Origin: Ampullaceana balthica
Lineage: Eukaryota; Mollusca; Gastropoda; Lymnaeidae
Reading direction: 5' to 3'
Length of the DNA stretch: 64,000 nucleotides
Assembly: GCA_944989445.1 (NCBI GenBank)
Contig: CALYLW010000018.1
Coordinates: 1,840,430 to 1,904,429, forward strand
Notes under the pieces: model-generated
What the model saw: the letters and a program-made list of their open reading frames with translations, nothing else
What the model was told of the DNA's origin: nothing
Database searches by the model: none
In this document: positions 33,601-47,200 of the stretch, one piece after another
Layout of the letters: each line of letters starts with the position of its first letter
How positions within the stretch are numbered: the stretch's first letter is position 1
Translations under genes and position numbers: made by a program

Positions 33601-36600
33601 ACCAGATTTAAAGAAACATGCTAGTTCAATGGCTTCTCATCAGAATAATAACACTTCAGCTTTAATATAATAATTATGAGTCTATATGCAGTGTATTTCG
33701 ATTAAAAATTTACAATTTTAAATGTTTGTCAATTGTATTACTGTAAAGCATTTATTTTTTCAACATACATGCAAGGTTAAAACAATTAAATAGATTAAAG
33801 TAATAAATCCCAACAAAAAATTAAAAATACTTTTTTTTAAATCACAAAAGGAATTTTTCAATGCGGCTCTCGGCTATTTTTTAAACTTCTAAAATTGCTC
33901 TCGGTTACTACGGGCCTGGTCACCCCTGGACTAGTGTATGAATGGCTCTCGGTTACTACGGGCCTGGTCACCCCTGGACTAGTGTATGAATGGCTCTCGG
34001 TTACTACGGGCCTGGCCACCCCTGGACTAGTGTATGAATGGCTCTCGGTTACTACGGGCCTGGTCACCCCTGGACTAGTGTATGAATTGCTCTAGGTTAC
34101 TACGGGCCTGGTCACCCCTGGACTAGTGTATGAATGGCTCTCGGTTACTACGGGCCTGGTCACCCCTGGACTAGTGTATGAATGGCTCTCGGTTACTACG
34201 GGCCTGGTCACCCCTGGACTAGTGTATGAATGGCTCTCGGTTACTACGGGCCTGGTCACCCCTGGACTAGTGTATGAATGGCTCTCGGTTACTACGGGCC
34301 TGGTCACCCCTGGACTAGTGTATGAATGGCTCTCGGATACTACGGGCCTGGTCACCCCTGGACTAGTGTATGAATGGCTCTCGGTTACTACGGGCCTGGT
34401 CACCCCTGGACTAGTGTATGAATGGCTCTCGGTTACTACGGGCCTGGTCACCCCTGGACTAGTGTATGAATGGCTCTCGGTTACTACGGGCCTGGTCACC
34501 CCTGGACTAGTGTATGAATGGCTCTCGGTTACTACGGGCCTGGTCACCCCTGGACTAGTGTATGAATGGCTCTCGGTTACTACGGGCCTGGTCACCCCTG
34601 GACTAGTGTATGAATGGCTCTCGGTTACTACGGGCCTGGTCACCCCTGGACTAGTGTATGAATGGCTCTCGGTTACTACGGGCCTGGTCACCCCTGGACT
34701 AGTGTATGAATGGCTCTCGGTTACTACGGGCCTGGTCACCCCTGGACTAGTGTATGAATGGCTCTCGGATACTACGGGCCTGGTGACCCCTGGACTAGTG
34801 TATGAATGGCTCTCGGTTACTACGGGCCTGGTCACCCCTGGACTAGTGTATGAATGGCTCTCGGTTACTACGGGCCTGGTCACCCCTGGACTAGTGTATG
34901 AATGGCTCTCGGTTACTACGGGCCTGGTCACCCCTGGACTAGTGTATGAATGGCTCTCGGTTACTACGGGCCTGGTCACCCCTGGACTAGTGTATGAATG
35001 GCTCTCGGTTACTACGGGCCTGGTCACCCCTGGACTAGTGTATGAATGGCTCTCGGTTACTACGGGCCTGGTCACCCCTGGACTAGTGTATGAAATAAGC
35101 AATTTTAGAAGGAGCACGCATAAAGCTATATATCTTCCAAAAGAAAATACATACCACCTGCTCTTAAGAATAATTGCTTACCGCAATGCATTTTGTGATT
35201 AAACTAATTGAAATAACTGCTAATGCTCAGCACAAAAAACTGACACACGTTCATACACGTGAGATTAATGTAAGAATGAATCATTTTCATAAGATTAAAA
35301 ATTTCTTAAATAATAATAATTTGATAATTTGTATAGCGCAGTACCCGCAGCAGCAACTGGGCTCACGGCGCTTCACATAAAAATAGTAACACAAATATAA
35401 ATATTAATGCATCCAATGTAAAGCATTCATATCCTAACTACAGCATCTAACGACATGACAGTGTGCATAAGCTTATATTAAAAGACAATGGACATTTTGG
35501 ACTTAAACAAAATATTGATTACTTGTTTATATTGACCCAATGAAGGCTGCATCCGGTAGTGACGAGGTCAACTGATTCAGATGAAACGCTGGACAGATCT
35601 TCAGCAAACGAAAGACGTGACGTCATGTTTGCTATCTTCTTGGGGAATAGTGAAAGCTGGTCTTCACTGATGTCCACGCCAACCACCTGATCATGGATAT
35701 ATATAGTGTTGTTATAAACCTCACTATTAGAACGTTAATAAGAAAAACCCGTAAAAAACCAAGTTTTTGACTATAAATTCTTTATGTACGAGAAGTAATT
35801 AAAAGAATGTTCATTATAATACGCAGCGCCAGACCATCCAGAAATACAAAATTGCAGTTGTGTCGTAAAACATGTTTAATATAATGCGCACCGATAAGGA
35901 ATATGTTTATAAAAAGAGCTGTCAATAAAATACGCACCTTATTGCGCGACAGAAAGGTTGTTCAATATAATACGCACCGCGACGCTCTATCTCCAAAAAT
36001 AGCATGATACATAGGAATAAATAAAATAATCTAAAAAATCAATAATTTAATTACCGTACATGCGATCGATCAGAAATTTTAATACATTGTTTTTATCATC
36101 GGTACGAAACTGCCTGCAAAATTTCAGCTCGCTATCTTGCGAGCAAGTGGGTTAAAAATCGATCAAAAGTTTTGGCGACAACGTCGGTCGGTCGGTCGGT
36201 CGGTCGGTCGGTCGGTCGGCCGCAGACACCACGAGTTAATATAAAGGATTTAATAAGAAAAACCCGTAAAAAACCAAGTTTTTGACTATAAATCCTTTAT
36301 GTACGAGAAGTAACTAAAAGAATGTTCATTATAATACGCAGCGCCAGACCATCCAGAAATACAAAATTGCAGTTGTGTCGTAAAACATGTTTAATATAAT
36401 GCGCACCGATCAGGAATATGTTTATAAAAAGAGCTGTCAATAAAATACGCACCTTATTGCGCGACAGAAAGGTTGTTCAATATAATACGCACCGCGACGC
36501 TCTATCTCAAAAAATAGCATGATACATAGGAATAAATAAAATAATCTAAAAAATCAATAATTTAATTACGGTACATGCGATCGATCAGAAATTTTAATAC

Positions 36601-39600
36601 ATTGTTTTTATCATTGGTACGAAACTGCCTGCAAAATTTCAGCTCGCTATCTTGCGAGCAAGTGGGTTAAAAATCGATCAAAAGTTTTGGCGACAACGTC
36701 GGTCGGTCGGTCGGTCGTTCGGTGAAATTTAGCAGGCAGTTTTGCGGCGATGATAAAAACAATGTATCAAAATTTCAGATCGATCGCATGTACCGTAATT
36801 AAATTATTGATATTTTAGATTATTTTATTTATTCCTATGTATCATGCTATTTTTTGAGATAGAGTGTAAGGGTGCGCATTATATTGAACAGCCTTTCTGT
36901 CGCGCAATTAGGTGCGTATTTTATTGACAACACTTTTATAAACATATTCCTGATCGGTGCGCATTATATTAAACATGTTTTACGACACAACTACAAATTT
37001 GTATTTTTGGATGGTCTTGCGCTGCGTATTATAATGAACATTCTTTTAGTTACGTCTCATACATAAAGGATTTATAGTCAAAAACTTGTTTTTTTTACGG
37101 GTTGTTTTTATTACATTGATCCCTTTTCCAAAATTAAAATATGAGCGAAAACAATGACGTCATATAATATTTTTTACAGCACATATTTAATTTGCACACC
37201 TTTTGATGCTTTGGTGCAGTAATTTGGTTTTCCCTGCTTTCTAAAATAAGAAGCGTCAGGACTGACAGACCCTTCTTGCTTGACAATTGCAAATTATATT
37301 GTTTATAGTTTGTTTGTAAATTTATGTCATGTAATTATACATTGTTCTCTGTTGTGGACAGAGGTGTTTTGTTTTATTGTTTATATGCGTACTAATATAT
37401 ATTTAGAGATAGTGTGTACCGTGTTCATTTATCATTTATATGTGTACTAATATATATTTAGAGATAGTGTGTACCGTGTTCATTTATCATTTATATGTGT
37501 ACTAATATATATTTAGAGATAGTGTGTACCGTGTTCATTTATCATTTATATGTGTACTAATATATATTTAGAGATAGTGTGTACCGTGTTCATTTATCAT
37601 TTATATGTGTACTAATATATATTTAGAGATAGTGTGTACCGTGTTCATTTATCATTTATATGTGTACTAATATTTAATTTAGAGATAGTGTGTACCGTGT
37701 TCATTTATGATTTATATGTGTACTAATATATATTTAGAGATAGTGTGTACCGTGTTCATTTATCATTTATATGTGTACTAATATATATTTAGAGATAGTG
37801 TGTACCGTGTTCATTTATCATTTATATGTGTACTAATATATATTTAGAGATAGTGTGTACCGTGTTCATTTATCATTTATATGTGTACTAATATATATTT
37901 AGAGATAGTGTGTACCGTGTTCATTTATCATTTATATGTGTACTAATATATATTTAGAGATAGTGTGTACCGTGTTCATTTATCATTTATATGTGTACTA
38001 ATATATATTTAGAGATAGTCTGTACCGTGTTCATTTATCATTTATATGTGTACTAATATATATTTAGAGATAGTGTGTACCGTGTTCATTTATCATTTAT
38101 ATGTGTACTAATATATATTTAGAGATAGTGTGTACCGTGTTCATTTATCATTTATATGTGTACTAATATATATTTAGAGAATATGACCGTGTTCATTTAT
38201 CATTTATATGTGTACTAATATATATTTAGAGATAGTGTGTACCGTGTTCATTTATCATTTATATGTGTACTAATATATATTTAGAGATAGTGTGTACCGT
38301 GTTCATTTATCATTTATATGTGTACTAATATATATTTAGAGAATATGTACCGTGTTCATTTATCATTTATATGTGTACTAATATATATTTAGAGATAGTG
38401 TGTACCGTGTTCATTTATCATTTATATGTGTACTAATATATATTTAGAGATAGTGTGTACCGTGTTCATTTATCATTTATATGTGTACTAATATATATTT
38501 AGAGATAGTGTGTACCGTGTTCATTTATCATTTATATGTGTACTAATATATATTTAGAGATAATGTGTACCGTGTTCATTTATCATTTATATGTGTACTA
38601 ATATATATTTAGAGATAGTGTGTACCGTGTTCATTTATCATTTATATGTGTACTAATATATATTTAGAGATAGTGTGTACCGTGTTCATTTATCATTTAT
38701 ATGTGTACTAATATATATTTAGAGATAGTGTGTACCGTGTTCATTTATCATTTATATGTGTACTAATATATATTTAGAGATAGTGTGTACCGTGTTCATT
38801 TATCATTTATATGTGTACTAATATATATTTAGAGATAGTGTGTACCGTGTTCATTTATCATTTATATGTGTACTTATATATATTTAGAGATAGTGTGTAC
38901 CGTGTTCATTTATCATTTATATGTGTACTAATATATATTTAGAGATAGTCTGTACCGTGTTCATTTATCATTTATATGTGTACTAATATATATTTAGAGA
39001 TAGTGTGTACCGTGTTCATTTATCATTTATATGTGTACTAATATATATTTAGAGATAGTGTGTACCGTGTTCATTTATCATTTATATGTGTACTAATATA
39101 TATTTAGAGATAGTGTGTACCGTGTTCATTTATCATTTATATGTGTACTAATATATATTTAGAGATAGTGTGTACCGTGTTCATTTATCATTTATATGTG
39201 TACTAATATATATTTAGAGATAGTGTGTACCGTGTTCATTTATCATTTATATGTGTACTAATATATATTTAGAGATAGTGTGTACCGTGTTCATTTATCA
39301 TTTATATGTGTACTAATATATATTTAGAGATAGTGTGTACCGTGTTCATTTATCATTTATATGTGTACTAATATATATTTAGAGATAGTGTGTACCGTGT
39401 TCATTTATCATTTATATGTGTACTAATATATATTTAGAGATAGTGTGTACCGTGTTCATTTATCATTTATATGTGTACTAATATATATTTAGAGATAGTC
39501 TGTACCGTGTTCATTTATCATTTATATGTGTACTAATATATATTTAGAGATAGTGTGTACCGTGTTCATTTATCATTTATATGTGTACTAAAATATATTT

Positions 39601-42600
39601 AGAGATAGTGTGTACCGTGTTCATTTATCATTTATATGTGTACTAATATATATTTAGAGAATATGAACCGTGTTCATTTATCATTTATATGTGTACTAAT
39701 ATATATTTAGAGATAGTGTGTACCGTGTTCATTTATCATTTATATGTGTACTAATATATATTTAGAGATAGTGTGTACCGTGTTCATTTATCATTTATAT
39801 GTGTACTAATATATATTTAGAGAATATGTACCGTGTTCATTTATCACTTATATGTGTACTAATATATATTTAGAGATAGTGTGTACCGTGTTCATTTATC
39901 ATTTATATGTGTACTAATATATATTTAGAGATAGTGTGTACCGTGTTCATTTATCATTTATATGTGTACTAATATATATTTAGAGATAGTGTGTACCGTG
40001 TTCATTTATCATTTATATGTGTACTAATATATATTTAGAGATAGTGTGTACCGTGTTCATTTATCATTTATATGTGTACTAATATATATTTAGAGATAGT
40101 GTGTACCGTGTTCATTTATCATTTATATGTGTACTAATATATATTTAGAGATAGTGTGTACCGTGTTCATTTATCATTTATATGTGTACTAATATATATT
40201 TAGAGATAGTGTGTACCGTGTTCATTTATCATTTATATGTGTACTAATATATATTTAGAGATAGTGTGTACCGTGTTCATTTATCATTTATATGTGTACT
40301 AATATATATTTAGAGATATTGTGTACAGTGTTCATTTATCATTTATATGTGTACTAATATATATTTAGAGATATTGTGTACAGTGTTCATTTATCATTTA
40401 TATGTGTACTAATATATATTTAGAGATATTGTGTACAGTGTTCATTTATCATTTATATGTGTACTAATATATATTTAGAGATATTGTGTACAGTGTTCAT
40501 TTATCATTTATATGTGTACTAATATATATTTAGAGATATTGTGTACAGTGTTCATTTATCATTTATATGTGTACTAATATATATTTAGAGATATTGTGTA
40601 CAGTGTTCATTTATCATTTATATGTGTACTAATATATATTTAGAGATATTGTGTACAGTGTTCATTTATCATTTATATGTGTACTAATATATATTTAGAG
40701 ATATTGTGTACAGTGTTCATTTATCATTTATATGTGTACTAATATATATTTAGAGATATTGTGTACAGTGTTCATTTATCATTTATATGTGTACTAATAT
40801 ATATTTAGAGATATTGTGTACAGTGTTCATTTATCATTTATATGTGTACTAATATATTTAGAGATATTGTGTACAGTGTCATTTATCATTTATATGTGTA
40901 CTAATATTTAGAGATATTGTGTACAGTGTTCATTTATATATGTGTACTAATATATATTTAGAGATATTGTGTACAGTGTTCATTTATCATTTATATGTGT
41001 ACTAATATATATTTAGAGATATTGTGTACCGTGTTCATTTATCATTTATATGTGTACTAAAATATGTTTAGAGATATTGTGTACAGTGCTCATTTATCAT
41101 TTATATGTGTACTCATATATATTTAGAGATATTGTGTACAGTGTTCATTTATCATTTATATGTGTACTAATATATATTTAGAGATATTGTGTACCGTGTT
41201 CATTTATCATTTATATGTGTACTAATATATATTTAGAGAATATGTACCGTGTTCATTTATCATTTATATGTGTACTAATATATATTTAGAGATATTGTGT
41301 ACCGTGTTCATTTATCATTTATATGTGTACTAATATATATTTAGAGAATATGTACCGTGTTCATTTATCATTTATATGTGTACTAATATATATTTAGAGA
41401 ATATGTACCGTGTTCATTTATCATTTATATGTGGACTAATATTTAGAGATAGTGTCTACAATATTGGGAACCTCGTTTAAAGTTAATAATTAATTTCTAT
41501 ACATCGATACTAGGAGCTCAGTTACCCTCCCTTCAAAGACAAGTATATGACACTGGAGGCCTAGTCCTATAGTTAAATAATAGATATTAAATATGTGAAA
41601 ACGTCTTTCTTCTTGAAATGTTAACTTGTTTCAATCTAACTGCTAATTTGTTCTATGAAAAAGGATGGATACAGATAAGCTCCACTGTTAAGATCTTCAA
41701 TAGATTTGACTCATTTGTTTGACACGTTCAGGAAATTGCCAACACATGTCATATGTTATTACTTTCCATGGGCTTCTACAATGTCTTGTTTTTAACACAA
41801 TTACTGTTTTTTTTCTTGTTTGGTCGCAGTTTTATCTTCCCTTTGTTTTATTTTTTAATCTACACAAATTTGGATTATTTTCTTCTTCCGGAGGCAGGGT
41901 TTGAACAATCTCAAGATATTGTAATCATAAGGTACACATTACACTCCAAGGTACATGCCTTCTTCTTTAAATTATAAAATGCTTTTATTTTTTCAAACTG
42001 ACCCTACCAGCTTCCCACCTGATCATGGAAACATTATTTACGTTAATTAAAAGACTTTCTATTTCTGCTTATATAGGGAAAAAACAACACACACACATAA
42101 TAAAAAAAAACCAAAAAAAAACAATGATCACTTTGAACGAACAAAGGGTATGTAAGAAATTGTTCAAATTAATTTTAAAAAATATTCGTGGTGTCTGCGG
42201 CCGACCGGAATTCGGGCGTGGAATGGGTTGCCTGAAGAATCCAGGAAAACCAACACTTTATCAACATTTAAATCTCTAATAAAAATGCAGGACTAAACAC
42301 AAACCATAGATAAGCGTAGGACGCAATAATCTTCTGTATAGAAGGAGCGTCTGTAAACAGATAAGATAAGATAAGATAAAACTAATTGCATATTTAGCCC
42401 AAAATTCACATTTTTCCATGTCATAGTGTTACAGCAATCATATAATCAACAAATGTATTATTTCATATCGAGGACACTCTCGCTGCACTGATTAATTTCG
42501 GAATCTGCGTTTGCTTAATCAATTATGTGCGCCAGTACCCGGAATCACCAAATTAGAAACACACGTTAAAAAAACAAATTCCATTTCCAAAATATACTAA

Positions 42601-44169
42601 AACAGCAAAATCTGTTTTTGTATATATCGGTATCCTTCCGTCTCGAGAGACGATGGTGCATAACCGTTGGGTTGGGTTGCATTTCCTCGTGTGGCTGAGC
42701 AGTCCTATCCTTGAGTGACAGTCTTTTCCACAGCTTTTGCACACGAGCTCTGTGCTTCCCAATGTTTTGTCCATTCTCCTAACTCTTCTGTCTGTAGCCT
42801 CCTCCATCATTCGTTCCTCGGCGGCTATGACGCCCTCTTTGACAACTGAGCGCTTCGTAGATCTGTCTTCTGCTTTTGCATTTCCAGTCACTTGTGTTTA
42901 TTCTGGCTGCTTTCATGTCTCTCTGGCAGACATCTCTTTTTATATTTATATATATATATCTTTATATATATATCTATACATATAAGACGCATTTGTTGTC
43001 TGTCTGTCGTCTGGATGTTCCCTATTAACTCAAGTTCCAGACAACCAAATAATGTGAAATTTGGTAAATGTACACAAAATTGTACCGGAAAGGTTATTAA
43101 ACAGGGTATATTCCATATATATAAGATGCTGGGGGCCGGGGGCCCAAAATGTAGTTTTTCCTTATATGAGCTTTATAAAACATAAAAATAAAATATTATC
43201 ATATTTCCCGTGTAGGTAGAAGCATAAAACTTTCTGTAGTTGTTAAGTATCATTTGGCGATGGTAACAGGTTAAAAAATTATATAAATTAACACTTTCTG
43301 GGGCCCAGGGGCCCTATTGTAACTTTTTTTTTAATATTTAAAACTGAGTCAACACTAATTCTTCAATTTCCCGTGAAGGTACAAGCATGAAACTATGGGA
43401 ACTTGCTGAATACAGTCTTATGACGATAATTGTCAAAAAATAGTTTTAAAAAACTTTTTTTCTTCTTATATGGGCTATATAAAACTGAATCAACCCTAAT
43501 TTCTCATCTTTCGTTGTAGGTAGAAACATGAACTTTGGAAAGTTTTTGAGTGCCTGGCACGATGGTAGCAGTCGAAAAAATAATTATCACTAACTGGGGG
43601 GCCGGGTCCCAAATGTTATACATATAAGACGTATTTGTTGTGTGTTAGTCTGCTCTCTAATAACTCAAGATCCAGACAACCAAATAACGTGAATATTGGT
43701 ACACATACACACAATGACATGAGAAAGGTTGTTAAACAGGTTTCGTTCCATATATATAAGATGCTGGGGGCCAGGGGCCCAATATGTTCTTTTTTCCTTA
43801 TATGAGCTCTTTAAAAAATTAAAATATAAAAATTATCCTATTTCCCGTGTAGGTAGAGGCATGAAACTTTCGGTATTTGGCGATGGTAATAGGTAAAAAA
43901 AAATTATATAAATTATCACTAAGTATCTTGGGATTGCTGGTATAGACTTGCAGACATCATGCTTTTCTGATCGACCGTTGTATGTGGCCTGCTCCAGAGT
44001 TGGCAAAGACAAAAATCTTTTTGTGCACACTCGAAATGGAACTGCCAAAATGTTGTCTATCACATTGCTTTAAGTTAAATGTATCCTTTATTGCATGCAA
44101 ATAAACAGTACTGTGCGCTTCTACAGAAAACTTTATTTTAATCCTTGGAAAGCCTGGTCCTTGCCCCTA

Positions 44170-44238
<69 letters not shown>

Positions 44239-47200
44239 TATAAATAAAACTATATAATTTGTAATTGTCAATACATATTATAAAATACTTTGTGTACATT
44301 TCAGAAAGTTTAATATTTCATATTTATCAAACAAGGACAAGTTAGTTGGGCTTTTGAAAAAGGTCGGTGCCATAGGCGCCCTAAAAAGTGCCTTTTTTAT
44401 AAAATAAATAGATTTCAGCTGAAAATTTCCGTCATTTTTGACGGGTGTACACTAGTATATATATATATATATATATATATATAACTATATAATTTGCAAT
44501 TGTCACGCAAGTCAGTCAGTCTGTCCTGGCGCTACTAATTTTAGAAAGCAGGGAAAACCAAATTACTGCACCAATGCATCAAAAGGTGTGCAAATTAAAG
44601 ATACGCTGTAAAACATATTATATGACATCATTGATTTAGTTCATATAGTAATTTTGGTAAAGGGAACAGTGTAAAAAGAGAATATGATGATGGTTAATTA
44701 TAAAATATAAATAAACAAAGGGGGCGCTGTAGGCGCCCTGCAACCCCTATTATAAAATACGTTGTGTACATTTCAGAAAGTTTAATATTTCGTATTTATC
44801 AAACAAGGACAAGTTAGTTGGGCTTTTGAAAAAGGTTGGTGCCGTAGACGGTCTAAAAAAATTGCATTTTTTATAAAATAAAATAGATTTCAGCTGAAAA
44901 CATCTGTCATTTTTGACGGGTGTACGCTAGTATATATATAAAACTATATAATTTGCAATTGTCACGCAAGTCAGTCAGTCTGTCCTGGCGCTACTAATAT
45001 TAGAAAGCAGGGAAAACCAAATTAATGCACCAAAGCATCAAAAGGTGTGCAAATTAAATATGCGCTGTAAAAAAATATTATTTGACGTGATTGTTTTCGC
45101 TAATATTTTAATTTTGGAAAAGGGATCAATGTAAAAAGAGAATTTGATGATGGTTAATTATAAAATAAAAAAACAAAGGGGGCGCCGTAGTCGCCCTGCA
45201 ACCCCTATTATAGAATACTTTGTGTACATTTCAGAGAGTTTAATATATTGTATTTATCAAAGAAGGAAATGTTAGTTGAGCTTTTGAAAAAGGTCGGCAC
45301 CGTAGGCGCTCTAAAAAAGTGCATTTTTTATTATATAAAAAGATTTCAGCTGAAAACTTCCGTCATTTTTGACGGGTGTACGCTAGTATATATATAAAAC
45401 TAAATAATTTGCAATTGTCACGCAAGTCAGTCAGTCTGTCCTGGCGCTACTAATATTAGAAAGCAGGGAAAACCAAATTACTGCTCCAAAGCATCAAAAG
45501 GTGTTCAAATTAAATATGTGCTGTAAAAAAATATTATTTGACGTGATTGTTTTCGCTAATATTTTAATTTTGGAAAAGGGATCAATGTAAAAAGAGAATT
45601 TTATGATGGTTAATTATAAAATAAAAAAACAAAGGGGGCGCCGTAGTCGCCCTGCAACCCCTATTATAAAATACTTTGTGTACATTTCAGAAAGTTTAAT
45701 ATTTCGTATTTATCAAAGAAGGAAATGTTAGTTGGGCTTTTGAAAAAGGTCGGCGCCGTAGGCGCCCTTAAAAAATTGCATTTTAAAAATAAAATAAATA
45801 GATTTCAGCTGAAAACTTCCGTCATTTTTGACGGGTGTACGCTAGTATATATATATTCAAGCCATTTAATCAGGTTGTAAGACATTTTCTAGTGATTTTT
45901 TCATGCAATTAATCTTTCATCGTCATTTGAGTTGATTTTACTGACTATGTGAAGTGCTATATTTTCTGTTTTAAATAATGCTATTCTTTTTTATGTATTC
46001 AAGAAACAGAAAGAAGAACGTGTTTATAAATTACATACAATTTAAATAAAATATTAAACAAATCTTTTTTTTAAATATAGGACACGCTTCCCCAACTGAA
46101 AATTGAACCCCCTACCTCCAGGTCGGCAATCAATCGATCACACTAACCATTTGACCAGGAAAGTTCCTTCTCTTTAAAATTATAAAATAAAACAAATCCG
46201 TAAAAACAAAGTTTTTGACTATAAATCCCTTATATATGAGACATAAATAACAGCATTGATTATTTTCAAACGCGACAAACATTTACAGACTGAATCTGTC
46301 TTAAATCAACTTTGCTTCATAACCCTGAGGGGAAAAGTCTGATCACCGATCGCTGGTCCGAGCTCAGCGTGACAAGTAAAATGTAAACAAAAGCACGCCG
46401 GTACTTCGATGGGTCGCGTCAAAGCGTGACTGAATAATCCCGTGAAAAAAAAACAATAACCAACAGTGAGTTTGAATTACATACGTTATATAAAGATAAA
46501 CTAAAAGGGCATAAATATAATTATGGTACGTTCGATCGATCTGAAATTTTGATACGGTGCATTGTTACGTGAGACGGGTCTGTGTGCCAAATTTCAGCTC
46601 GATCGGATCACGGGAAGTGGGTCATTTTTTACTTTTGTTTTTCCGCCCGCCCAAGACAGATAGAAAGAGAGAGATGACGACAGAACGACAGAGAGACAGA
46701 GACGGCCGCGAAGTTAACATAAGGGATTTAAAAAACTCTTTAATATTATCGTTTGACGTGGATAGGTTCACGGATTTCACCTGTTAACATAGAAATATTT
46801 TTTTTCTTATTAGTGCACTTTTTATATGTAAATAAAAGCGTGTCCTTAAAAAAAAATTTAAAGCATTTTATTTTCTACTTTTTAGTCTCAAAACTTTTTT
46901 ATATAATTTTTCGACCTTATCAGTTATAGTTCTAAAAAGATATATTATTTATTACAAATTTATGTATTTAAAAAAACAGTTTTCCCAACTGAAAATTGAA
47001 CCTCGTACCTCCAGGTTGGCAATCGATCACACTAACCATTCGAGCAGAAAAGTCCGTTCTTTTTAAACTTATGATAAAGACTCTTTAATATTATCGCTTG
47101 ACGTCAACACATTGAAATTACTTGTATCCCTCTGGGGCGAATTGAGGTGTGGTTCATTGAAAAAAACATAAACATATATAAAGATAAACTAAAATGCATT

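Noticed and set aside
33858..35202. Long frames on both strands with 16-residue repeats (e.g. TRPVVTESHSYTSPGV)
   Set aside because: A 48-bp array derived from a transposon end; open frames arise because 48 is divisible by three and the unit lacks stops.
37379..41455. CRISPR-like array
   Set aside because: Units are contiguous tandem copies with no unique spacers, in a eukaryotic intron.
42025..42279. Open frame ending in LKNPGKPTLYQHLNL
   Set aside because: Out-of-frame reading of the LINE C-terminus; the adjacent frame gives WNGLPEESRKTNTLSTFK and a stop.
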